DNA from: DTQF01 sp038874185
GTDB lineage: Archaea > Micrarchaeota > Micrarchaeia > CABMEP01
Direction of reading: 5' to 3'
DNA length: 13,705 bases
NCBI GenBank assembly: GCA_038874185.1
Contig: JAVZCX010000020.1
Location: forward strand, 1-13,705
Part shown: positions 6,133-13,705 of the stretch, piece by piece
Position numbering within the stretch: the stretch's first letter is position 1
Layout of the letters: every line of letters starts with the position of its first letter
The notes under the pieces: model-generated
The model's input: only the letters and a program-made list of their open reading frames with translations
What the model was told of the DNA's origin: nothing
The model's database searches: none
Position numbers and translations under genes: made by a program

Positions 6133-9100
6133 ATGAGTTGTGATCCAAAAATAAACGCGTGTGGAATTCCAAATTTGAGCAGATGGCTGAGTGCCATTTT
6201 AATAATGCTTATCTTTGTACAAAATATATTTGCACAAACACCTATTTCTTCCTGCCAAACTATAACCGCTAGCGGAAGCTATATTTTAACGCAAGATATA
6301 TCCGCATCAGATACCTGTTTAAGGATTGGAGCAGATAATGTTATAATTGATTGTGATGGACATAAGATAACCGGTCCAGGAATAGAATCAAATAGAATTG
6401 GAATTGCCGGAGGTTGGAGCGTTCAAGGTTCAGCAGTCAATTCAGTGGTAAAGAACTGTATCGTTCAAAATTTCACAAGAGGTATTTCATTTGATGGCGC
6501 AACAGGTGCAAATTCAAATTTGATAAACAACACATTAATTAATAATAAATACGGAACTTTCTTCAATAATGTGTTTGGCTATATTTATAATAATACATTT
6601 ATCAACAATACAGAAGTAGGATTATATAGTGACAATGGTGGAATTTCATCAGGAAACAAATTCTTAGGAAACAAATACGAATTAGCTGGTTCATTAATCA
6701 ATTCTTCAGATGACGTTCTTTTAGATTCATGTAAGATTCCATATCAAGGATTGAATGTATACAGATTACATTCAAATGTTCCATTATGTTATGGCGAATA
6801 CACATATACAGATAATGCATTAAGAATCTTCCAGGATAACATTACAATTGACTGCAATGGTGCTAAATTAACAGGCCCAGGAATTCAAATAGATAGAAAA
6901 GGAATTGCCGGAGGTTGGGGCATTCCAGGTTCAGCAGTCAATTCAGTTATAAAGAACTGTATTATTCAGAACTTCACAATAGGGATTGGATTTTATGGTG
7001 GAACTGGTGCAAATCCAACTTTGATAAACAATACATTAATCAATGATAAATACGGAGTATTTTATTCAAATATAGGTAGCTCACCAGTATTAATAAACTT
7101 AATAACTAACTGTACATTTACAAATAATACAAATGGAGTCTATGTTCAATCTTCATTCCCAAGATTTTATCAGAATAATATTTACAACAACACAATAAAT
7201 ATCGTTTCTGATCAAGGAGGAGAACTTTCTTACCAAGGTAACGGAAACTGGTGGGGAAGGACGTCTTCTCCATATTTCGTTGCAGGAGTAGACACAAATA
7301 GAATCGATCTAATCGATAGCTATCCTTATTCAAATATGAATGGATGGGCAGTATCAGATAGTGATAATGATGGAATTGCAGACGACCTCGATAACTGTCC
7401 TATAATTGCAAATCCAAATCAATCTGACATTGATGGAGATGGACTTGGAGATGTTTGTGATCCAGATGCAGATAATGATGGGATAGTGAATGAAATAGAT
7501 AAGAACAGAATAACCGCTGAAGATCTTAGTCTAGTTCCATCTAATGATTTCAATGATCTTACAACATTTGGTTACATTGCAGAAAAGGGAACCTGGAATG
7601 TTTCAATAACCGACTTACCTGCCCCTAATGGTGTAAGAGTTTCAATTTCTGGTAATGGAACAGGTAAAGTTAGAATAATCTCTTGCAACAATAATGTTGA
7701 AACAACTCTTGATCAAGAAGGGGAAACTGCAGATATTACATGTGGAAGTACCACTGTATTTGCAGGAAATGCGAAGCCGTTTATTGATGTTAGAAAGCCA
7801 GATTCCTCAAATAAAGGAAAGGCAGTCAAAGTCAAACTCAATTCAAATGAGAAGGTAACGCTTGGAAGTCCAGTGTATGCATCAGAAAGCAATACTCAAC
7901 CAATTGAAGTTCAGGTTGTGAATGAAGACGATTCTATCTATGCATATTTAATGCTTGAACCAGGACAAAGAGTCGATATAGTTCCTCAAGATCTGGTGAG
8001 TGGAGAGCCAGTCATAACAAATCTTGCTCAAGTTCCAATAACAGTCTATTTTGTTGCATATGGGGTAAACACAACAATACAACCGGGAGAAACATTCACG
8101 GATTCACGACCACCAGCAACAACATCATCATATGAAGGTATTGCAGGCTTGAATGGTTGGTTCACATCTGATGTATTAGTTTCTCTTTCAGCAACCGATG
8201 ATGCATCTGGTGTTAAAGAGACATTCATTTGTGTTGATACAAGCAACACATGTGATCCATTGCCAGGCACATCTGCATCAATTACAGATGAAGGAACATG
8301 GTATGTTAGATACTATTCTATAGATAATGCAGGAAAGGTGGAGCAGATACATTCAGATATTGTAAAGATAGACAAGACATCACCATCAATCGCAATAAAT
8401 GAGTTGCCAACATACGACTCAGATGGCAACTACGTCGTCAGCTGGAATGCGTCGGATAATTTTGCAACCACATTTACATTCAATGTTTACAGGGATGGAG
8501 AGCTCTATCTTACAACAAATAACAATTCAATAACAGAATTGATTACAACAGATGGAGAATCCCACAGCTATTTTGTTGAGGTAATAGACTGGGCAGGTTT
8601 GAAGGCAATTTCAAGTACAGTCTCAACCACAGTGGATCTTTCCGGTCCTTCAACTCCTGTTCCATATCCATTACCTGTCTTTACTACAGTTCCATATGTT
8701 GATTTAGTATGGAACGCATCACAGGATATCCTAAGTGGTGTGAAGAGTTACAACATATTTAAGAATGGTCAGCTTTTAACCTCTTTATTATTTACTTCAC
8801 TTTCCTACAGAGATGTTATAGTAACTGAAGGAAATACTTATGAGTACCAACTTTCAGCTGTTGACTGGGTTGGACATGAATCAGCGCTATCAGAAAAGGT
8901 TTCAACAACAATAGATACACAAGCTCCATCAACATCAATTTCAATTGCAGGTATTAACGGATTGAATGGATGGTACACAAGCGAGGTAGGCGTTTCACTT
9001 TCTGCAACAGATGAGACATCTGGAGTAGCAAAGATAATTTACAGAATAGATAATGGAGAATGGATGCTTTATTCAGGTACATTCTCCATAGGAGAAGGAA

Positions 9101-10782
9101 TTCACATAATTGATTATTACTCAGTCGACAATGCAGGAAACACTGAGCAGTGGAAGAGTGAAAGAATAAAGGTTGATAAGACAGCACCGGTAAGCACTGA
9201 CAACATTCCATCAGGATGGATAAATAGTGACTTTAATGTTCAGATCTCAGCATCTGACAACTTGTCTGGAGTTGCATCAATATACGCATGTTCAAGCCAG
9301 AGCGGCGATTGCGAGCCAATTGCAAACCAAGCTTCATTCTGGCTTGGAGAAGGAATTTATACAATTAAATATTATGCAACTGACAAAGCAGGCAATGCTG
9401 AACCTCTCAAAACTAAATATGCAAAGATAGATAAGACAGCACCAGTTACAACACCATTGGAAACTGGAATAAAAGAGGAATTACCATTCAATAGTGTCTA
9501 TAAGGACAAGGTTGTTGTTTCATTTACTGCAACCGACACTCTATCAAATATTGATGGAATATACTATTGTGTTGATGCAACTAACACCTGTCAACCAGAT
9601 AAAGTTGCATACAAGTGCGATTCATTGAATGGAGATTGTCCAACAGAAGCAAGAGGTTTTGTAGAGGTCTCTGAAAAAGGAACTTCATTCGTAAGATTCT
9701 TTGCTGAGGACAGAGCAGGGAATAAAGAGCAGATCGAAAGCATTAACTTCACTATAGATAAAGATTCAGATTCTGATGGAGTTTATGACAACTTTGATGC
9801 ATGCCCAACAACTCAGGGAGTTGCAGCATGGCAAGGTTGCAACTACGCAGATCTTACAAAAGTAAAACTAGATATAGTTGATCAGACTGAATCTGGAATC
9901 TGTGTTGACAAGAAAGGAAAGGTTACGCAGCACTGTACAATCAATGTAGGGGGAGCTGCAGTCAAGATTTATGACAGAAATGACGCAGCATTCCAGGCAG
10001 CATATGGAAAGAATCCAAAGGGAACAGAGTATGCAAAGATATTTGAATCAACAATAGGCTGGATTGGAAAGGATGTTCCACTCTACAAGGCACAAGGTGC
10101 AAGCTGCTTTACAAATTCATCTGGAAGATGCATTGCAGGTGAAGATAAGGCAGGAGAATATCTTGTGCTTGTCAAGTTTACAGATCCAGTAACTGGAAAG
10201 ACAGTTTATGCAGGAAAGAACAAAGATCAGGATGACTTCAAGAGAGTTCTTGTAGACGATTATGAGGATGACGACGACATATATGAAAGAACAACTACAA
10301 AGCTTGCAACGAAGTCAATCCACATAATAGAGCACATAGACAAGAAAGGAGATATCAAGTATCAACCAGCAAAGAAACTCGTAGTACTTGGATCTGAGCT
10401 TGATGTTATAACTCCTGATTACACCGTCTGGGATGGAAAAGAATACGTATATCCATTCATATTCTCTTCAGAGGATGAATGGACAGTAGATGTATGCATG
10501 TATGTACCAGATGGATATCAGATTGCTGAGGGATACAACTGCACACAAACATTCATTGCAAACGAGAGCAAGGTAGTTGCATTTACAATAAAGGAAGTGA
10601 GCAGCCCAGAGCCAGACATGAATGTGCAACTAACTGCACAACACAAGGGAGTTGTAAAGACAATAAGCGTTCAAATACCTGGCCAAAGAGTGAAAGGATT
10701 TGAGTGGATTACACTCTTGCCATTCGCATTGCTCTTAGTGATAGCAGCAATAGTGGCATACGCAATGAAGAAAAGGCAGTAA
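6133..10782 (+). CDS. Giant multidomain surface protein: duplicated beta-helix, TSP3 calcium loops, OmpL47/FN3-like modules, C-terminal anchor
   Basis: This complete 1549-residue protein has a signal peptide: hydrophobic core 18-33 (WLSAILIMLIFVQNIF), probable cleavage after Ala34. Residues about 40-400 form a beta-helix with a duplicated unit (72-144 and 239-311) ending at GNWWGRTSSPYF. Thrombospondin-3-like calcium loops (DSDNDGIADDLDNC, DIDGDGLGDVC) occupy about 408-456, with another at about 1209-1236. OmpL47-type repeats (GWFTSDVxVSLSATDDASGV ... IDKTSP) lie at about 669-752, 936-1020, 1020-1103 and 1103-1209, with two FN3-like domains between (752-840, 840-933). A further beta-rich part (1237-1520) contains an acidic patch DDYEDDDD. 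A membrane helix begins at Trp1525 and the protein ends KKRQ. Many N-x-S/T sequons suggest glycosylation. Inferred: calcium-stabilised adhesin or cell-surface stalk; the ligand is unknown. Confidence 0.92.
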   Translation: MSCDPKINACGIPNLSRWLSAILIMLIFVQNIFAQTPISSCQTITASGSYILTQDISASDTCLRIGADNVIIDCDGHKITGPGIESNRIGIAGGWSVQGSAVNSVVKNCIVQNFTRGISFDGATGANSNLINNTLINNKYGTFFNNVFGYIYNNTFINNTEVGLYSDNGGISSGNKFLGNKYELAGSLINSSDDVLLDSCKIPYQGLNVYRLHSNVPLCYGEYTYTDNALRIFQDNITIDCNGAKLTGPGIQIDRKGIAGGWGIPGSAVNSVIKNCIIQNFTIGIGFYGGTGANPTLINNTLINDKYGVFYSNIGSSPVLINLITNCTFTNNTNGVYVQSSFPRFYQNNIYNNTINIVSDQGGELSYQGNGNWWGRTSSPYFVAGVDTNRIDLIDSYPYSNMNGWAVSDSDNDGIADDLDNCPIIANPNQSDIDGDGLGDVCDPDADNDGIVNEIDKNRITAEDLSLVPSNDFNDLTTFGYIAEKGTWNVSITDLPAPNGVRVSISGNGTGKVRIISCNNNVETTLDQEGETADITCGSTTVFAGNAKPFIDVRKPDSSNKGKAVKVKLNSNEKVTLGSPVYASESNTQPIEVQVVNEDDSIYAYLMLEPGQRVDIVPQDLVSGEPVITNLAQVPITVYFVAYGVNTTIQPGETFTDSRPPATTSSYEGIAGLNGWFTSDVLVSLSATDDASGVKETFICVDTSNTCDPLPGTSASITDEGTWYVRYYSIDNAGKVEQIHSDIVKIDKTSPSIAINELPTYDSDGNYVVSWNASDNFATTFTFNVYRDGELYLTTNNNSITELITTDGESHSYFVEVIDWAGLKAISSTVSTTVDLSGPSTPVPYPLPVFTTVPYVDLVWNASQDILSGVKSYNIFKNGQLLTSLLFTSLSYRDVIVTEGNTYEYQLSAVDWVGHESALSEKVSTTIDTQAPSTSISIAGINGLNGWYTSEVGVSLSATDETSGVAKIIYRIDNGEWMLYSGTFSIGEGIHIIDYYSVDNAGNTEQWKSERIKVDKTAPVSTDNIPSGWINSDFNVQISASDNLSGVASIYACSSQSGDCEPIANQASFWLGEGIYTIKYYATDKAGNAEPLKTKYAKIDKTAPVTTPLETGIKEELPFNSVYKDKVVVSFTATDTLSNIDGIYYCVDATNTCQPDKVAYKCDSLNGDCPTEARGFVEVSEKGTSFVRFFAEDRAGNKEQIESINFTIDKDSDSDGVYDNFDACPTTQGVAAWQGCNYADLTKVKLDIVDQTESGICVDKKGKVTQHCTINVGGAAVKIYDRNDAAFQAAYGKNPKGTEYAKIFESTIGWIGKDVPLYKAQGASCFTNSSGRCIAGEDKAGEYLVLVKFTDPVTGKTVYAGKNKDQDDFKRVLVDDYEDDDDIYERTTTKLATKSIHIIEHIDKKGDIKYQPAKKLVVLGSELDVITPDYTVWDGKEYVYPFIFSSEDEWTVDVCMYVPDGYQIAEGYNCTQTFIANESKVVAFTIKEVSSPEPDMNVQLTAQHKGVVKTISVQIPGQRVKGFEWITLLPFALLLVIAAIVAYAMKKRQ
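6346..6564 (+). repeat. Internal duplication, copy 1 (219 bp)
   Basis: This encodes residues 72-144, including IDCDGHKITGPG and GIAGGW. It aligns without gaps to 6847-7065 at a constant offset of 501 bases (167 residues). Runs such as GGAATTGCCGGAGGTTGG are identical in both copies, pointing to a fairly recent in-frame segmental duplication of the beta-helix. Confidence 0.85.
6847..7065 (+). repeat. Internal duplication, copy 2 (219 bp)
   Basis: This is the second copy of the 6346-6564 segment, encoding residues 239-311 (IDCNGAKLTGPG, GIAGGWG, GSAVNSVIKNC). Differences are scattered over many positions, a good part of them in third codon positions, so both copies appear to be under coding constraint. 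Confidence 0.85.
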
Positions 10783-10794
10783 TATCTCAAAGCT

Positions 10795-10843
10795 ATTTTT
10801 CTATTTTTTATTTGTTTTCCTTTTTATTTTATTCTTTTTATTT
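10795..10843 (+). terminator. T-rich archaeal terminator
   Basis: Several T5-T6 runs (10796-10800, 10804-10809, 10821-10825, 10835-10839) follow about 12 bases after the surface-protein stop, with no hairpin. It resembles the tract at 3698-3732 and separates this gene from the AAA+ gene. Confidence 0.65.
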
Positions 10844-10890
10844 CATTACTTGTTTAAATCTTATTTTATTATGTCATTAAATTTAGCTAA

Positions 10891-10908
10891 TTTTAAAGTT
10901 TTTAAACC
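10891..10908 (+). promoter_or_regulatory. TATA-like promoter for the membrane AAA+ gene, probably leaderless
   Basis: TTTTTAAACC (core TTTAAA at 10901-10906) is centred about 24 bases before the ATG at 10928. Archaeal TATA boxes lie about 26 bases before transcription start, so the transcript would begin at or next to the ATG. No Shine-Dalgarno is visible in the bases before the ATG, which fits a leaderless message. A second box, TTTTAAAG at 10891, could give a leader of about 10 bases. Confidence 0.45.
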
Positions 10909-10927
10909 TTTATTGACATAATTTCTT

Positions 10928-13705
10928 ATGCAAGAAAACAAGAAGCAGGAATTGTCAAAAGAGGACAAAAATAAAAGCGCTAATGGAAAGAATGGAGATG
11001 GAACAGAATTAAAGTTCCAGCTTGCAAGAATAAAAGCGATTGGGACAAAAATAGCCCAAAATCCACAATTCTGGCAAGGTCTTCTTATTTCTGGAGGATT
11101 CATTTCATTTGCTTTGTTCTTCCCATTCTATGGAATGCTTTTGCCTCTGATTGCAATAGCTCTTTTCATAATAGGCTATCATCATCCAATTTTTGGAACA
11201 GTTGCTTCATTCCTTTGCATTCTTCCTGCAGTATCCTATCAGGTTCCTGTCTTTTCTTGGCTGTTTCTCCTTGCAATAGGTCTGGTTTTCTTTCTCGTAT
11301 TCAACAATTGGTATATCATAGCAGCATTGCTTTTCATGATCTCAGCACCATTTGCCCCACAGCCCTATAATCTTATTCTGGGACCTCTTACAGTATTGGT
11401 TTTCGCAGTCACATCCCTTTATCTTGGATCAAAGAAGACTCTTTATGTTCTTCCAGTCACATTCTATCTTATACTTTTGCTTAGTGCATTCTGGAATGTT
11501 CAGAACTCAGCTTTCCTTACTCTTTCATCACATTCTTTTGTAACCAATCGAGCTTTAATTCCTTCTAAATATGAGCCAGAAATGCTGGTTCTTGCAGGAG
11601 AGATTCCAAAAGCGATAGGAAACATGTTTTCACCAGACGTAATGAGAGAAGTCAATACTCTGATCTCAATCTGGGGCCAGGCAACAATGGATCTTTTTTT
11701 CGCTGACACTGGTTTGCTTCAAATAATTGCATGGTCCATTGTTTTCTTTCTTCTTGCCTATCTTCCGATAATACTTTATGGAAAATGGTCACAATTTGTT
11801 CCTTCTTTAGTTCTTCTTGCCTTGATACCGATTCATTTCATTTCTTCAGAGTTATCTGGAACTGAATTTAACCTTATGATAATTCCTTCTGTTGCGCTTA
11901 CGATCGGTGTGATGTGGATTCTTGATAGCTACAATATAAAATTAACAAAGGAAGAAGAGATTGTAGCAGAACAGAAGAAAGGCTTATTTGGAATCCCTGG
12001 ATTGACAGATTTGAGTGTTTCAAAATCAGGTCCAAAGAGTTTGGACGAGGTTGGAAATTATGATTCCACAAAAGCAGAGATAAAAGAATCCATCCTTATG
12101 CCGCTACGCCATGGCGAATTGTCAGTTCTTTATGGAATCAGGCCGCCAAAGGGAATTCTTCTCTTCGGCCCACCAGGTACAGGTAAGACATTATTAATGT
12201 CAGCATTGGCAAAGGAACTAAGGATGCATTTCTATTATGTAAAGACATCCGATATCCTTGGTCAATATCTAGGGGAATCAGAAAAGAATATTTCAAAGCT
12301 TTTCGATGTAGCAAGAAAGAATGCTCCAGTTGTTCTTTTCTTTGATGAAATAGATTCTATAGGAAAGAAAAGAGACTTTTCAGGATATGGGGAATCAGAC
12401 CAGACTGTTGCAAGGGCATTAAGTATGTTGCTTGCGGAAATGGATGGAATGAAAGAGAAAGAGCAAGTAATAGTGGTAGCAGCAACAAACATACCGCACC
12501 AGCTTGATCCTGCTTTATTGAGACCTGGAAGATTTGATAAAATAATCTACATGCCACCTCCAGATGCAAAAGGAAGAGAGGCAATATTCAAGACAGTTAC
12601 GAAGAATCTTCCGCTCTCGGATGATGTAGATTTCGAAAAACTTGCAAAGATGACAGAAAGATTCACAGGGGCGGATATTGCAAATGTGTGCATTGAAGCT
12701 GCAAGAAAGGCCGCTCCTTCTGCAATGGAGAAGGGAAAGGTTGTTCCCATTACTATGGAGGATTTTGTTTCTGTAATTAAATCAGTCAAACCTTCTACCA
12801 CCTTCGAGATGCTCGATGATTATCAGAAATTCAGAAATGATTTTGAAAGAAGAACAATGAGAGAAGAAATAAAACCTGTTGAAGAGCGCGTAGTTACTTG
12901 GGCTGATGTTATAGGAATGGAGGATATAAAGAAGGCATTGACTGAGGCAATCGAACTTCCTCTTCTTCATGAAGATGAATTGAAGAAATATAACATTCAA
13001 CCCATCAAAGGAATTCTTCTCTTCGGTCCTCCAGGTACAGGTAAGACCTATGTCGTTAAAGCAGCTTCCCATGAGCTTAATGCAAAATTCATAAGCCTTA
13101 CTCCTTCAGATCTTTCAAGATATGGATATGAGAATGCAGTAAAGCTGATAAGAGAAACTTTCAACCGGGCAAGAGAAAATGCGCCTGCAGTTATTTTTAT
13201 AGACGAACTTGAGTCTATAGCCCCATCTCGTGACATTTATGCCTCAAAGATAACTGAAGATATTGTTTCAGAAATACTTCAACAGATGGATGGCTTAAAG
13301 AATCTTAAAAACGTAATTCTAGTAGGAGCAACAAATAAGCCATCAATGATAGACAATGCTTTACTAAGACCTGGAAGATTAGACAAGATATTTTTTGTAG
13401 GTCCTCCAAACGAAAAAGATAGAGCCAAGCATTTCCAATATCATCTTAAGGGAGTACCAGGATCAGAAACAATAGATTATGAAAAACTTGCAGAAGAAAC
13501 AGAAGGATTTACACCTGCAGATATTGCAAGCATTTGTCAGGAGGCAAAGATGCAGGTTGTTAAAAGCAAGATAAGCGGGCAGGAAGAGATTCCAGTAACA
13601 ACAGAGATGGTTTTAGAAATAATCTCAGAGAGAACTCCTTCAGTAACAGTTCCAATGCTGAAGGAATATATTCAATTCGTCAAAGAGTATGGAGAGAGAA
13701 GATAA
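10928..13705 (+). CDS. Polytopic membrane protein fused to a CDC48-like double AAA+ ATPase
   Basis: The protein has 925 residues and is complete. A charged cytoplasmic N-terminus (1-45) precedes about 8-10 hydrophobic segments between 50 and 331, with a 70-residue hydrophilic or amphipathic stretch at about 189-260. Two AAA+ modules follow. D1 has Walker A GPPGTGKT at 414-421, pore-loop YLGES at 447-451, Walker B DEID at 473-476, sensor 1 Asn521 and Arg fingers 532/535. D2 has Walker A at 700-707, an atypical pore region RYGYEN, Walker B DELE at 759-762, sensor 1 Asn803 and Arg 814/817. Both modules look active. It resembles CDC48/p97 in D1-D2 but lacks the N-domain that binds cofactors. There is no HExxH protease as in FtsH, and the C-terminus (EYGERR) is not a proteasome-docking HbYX. 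Likely role, inferred: ATP-driven unfolding or extraction of membrane proteins. It sits behind its own promoter. Confidence 0.9.
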   Translation: MQENKKQELSKEDKNKSANGKNGDGTELKFQLARIKAIGTKIAQNPQFWQGLLISGGFISFALFFPFYGMLLPLIAIALFIIGYHHPIFGTVASFLCILPAVSYQVPVFSWLFLLAIGLVFFLVFNNWYIIAALLFMISAPFAPQPYNLILGPLTVLVFAVTSLYLGSKKTLYVLPVTFYLILLLSAFWNVQNSAFLTLSSHSFVTNRALIPSKYEPEMLVLAGEIPKAIGNMFSPDVMREVNTLISIWGQATMDLFFADTGLLQIIAWSIVFFLLAYLPIILYGKWSQFVPSLVLLALIPIHFISSELSGTEFNLMIIPSVALTIGVMWILDSYNIKLTKEEEIVAEQKKGLFGIPGLTDLSVSKSGPKSLDEVGNYDSTKAEIKESILMPLRHGELSVLYGIRPPKGILLFGPPGTGKTLLMSALAKELRMHFYYVKTSDILGQYLGESEKNISKLFDVARKNAPVVLFFDEIDSIGKKRDFSGYGESDQTVARALSMLLAEMDGMKEKEQVIVVAATNIPHQLDPALLRPGRFDKIIYMPPPDAKGREAIFKTVTKNLPLSDDVDFEKLAKMTERFTGADIANVCIEAARKAAPSAMEKGKVVPITMEDFVSVIKSVKPSTTFEMLDDYQKFRNDFERRTMREEIKPVEERVVTWADVIGMEDIKKALTEAIELPLLHEDELKKYNIQPIKGILLFGPPGTGKTYVVKAASHELNAKFISLTPSDLSRYGYENAVKLIRETFNRARENAPAVIFIDELESIAPSRDIYASKITEDIVSEILQQMDGLKNLKNVILVGATNKPSMIDNALLRPGRLDKIFFVGPPNEKDRAKHFQYHLKGVPGSETIDYEKLAEETEGFTPADIASICQEAKMQVVKSKISGQEEIPVTTEMVLEIISERTPSVTVPMLKEYIQFVKEYGERR

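Noticed and set aside
9227..9430. Overlapping plus-strand open frame inside the second surface protein
   Set aside because: It lies within the OmpL47-like region, in another frame, without ribosome site or domain; the main frame is clearly coding.
10928..13705. FtsH-type membrane protease
   Set aside because: There are two AAA+ modules and no HExxH zinc-protease domain; the protein ends shortly after the second AAA+ lid.

Overview
The window looks like a piece of an A+T-rich archaeal chromosome, probably from a small-genome (DPANN-type) lineage, although the exact phylum cannot be read from it. The evidence for archaea is a replication factor C large subunit, a CDC48-like double AAA+ ATPase, very large beta-helix/Ig-like surface proteins with C-terminal membrane anchors, T-rich tracts after genes in place of hairpin terminators, and TATA-like promoter boxes. 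Four of the five complete genes have a GTGA- or ATGA-type Shine-Dalgarno exactly four bases before the start codon. There are no tRNA or rRNA genes, CRISPR arrays or transposases.

Layout: (1) 1-3294, plus: the 3' part of a giant secreted surface protein. Its frame is open through the left edge. It has NosD-type beta-helix repeats, Ig-like domains, two thrombospondin-1-like modules, a helical stalk and a C-terminal anchor. (2) 3335-3697, plus: a 120-residue four-helix membrane protein of unknown function, followed by a T-rich terminator. (3) 3785-4570, minus: a NAD kinase resembling the NADK2 (mitochondrial) type. It is divergent from (4) 4669-5814, plus: RFC large subunit, the clamp loader. 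(5) 5815-6132: a 318-base gap holding a doubtful 90-codon frame that may be a gene remnant or simply the RFC 3' region. (6) 6133-10782, plus: a second giant surface protein of 1549 residues with signal peptide, duplicated beta-helix segment, thrombospondin-3 calcium loops, OmpL47/FN3-like modules and a C-terminal anchor. It is followed by a second T-rich terminator. (7) 10928-13705, plus: a 925-residue protein fusing about 8-10 membrane helices to two AAA+ modules; its stop codon is the last base of the window.

Working together: the two surface proteins probably form part of the outer cell surface, for adhesion or cell-cell contact. The polytopic AAA+ protein is the most unusual item. It carries a CDC48-like double ATPase directly on a membrane domain, lacks the CDC48 N-domain and lacks an FtsH protease domain, so it is a candidate membrane-protein extraction or quality-control machine. 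NAD kinase and RFC are housekeeping genes lying between the surface-protein genes. No operon linking all of them is evident.
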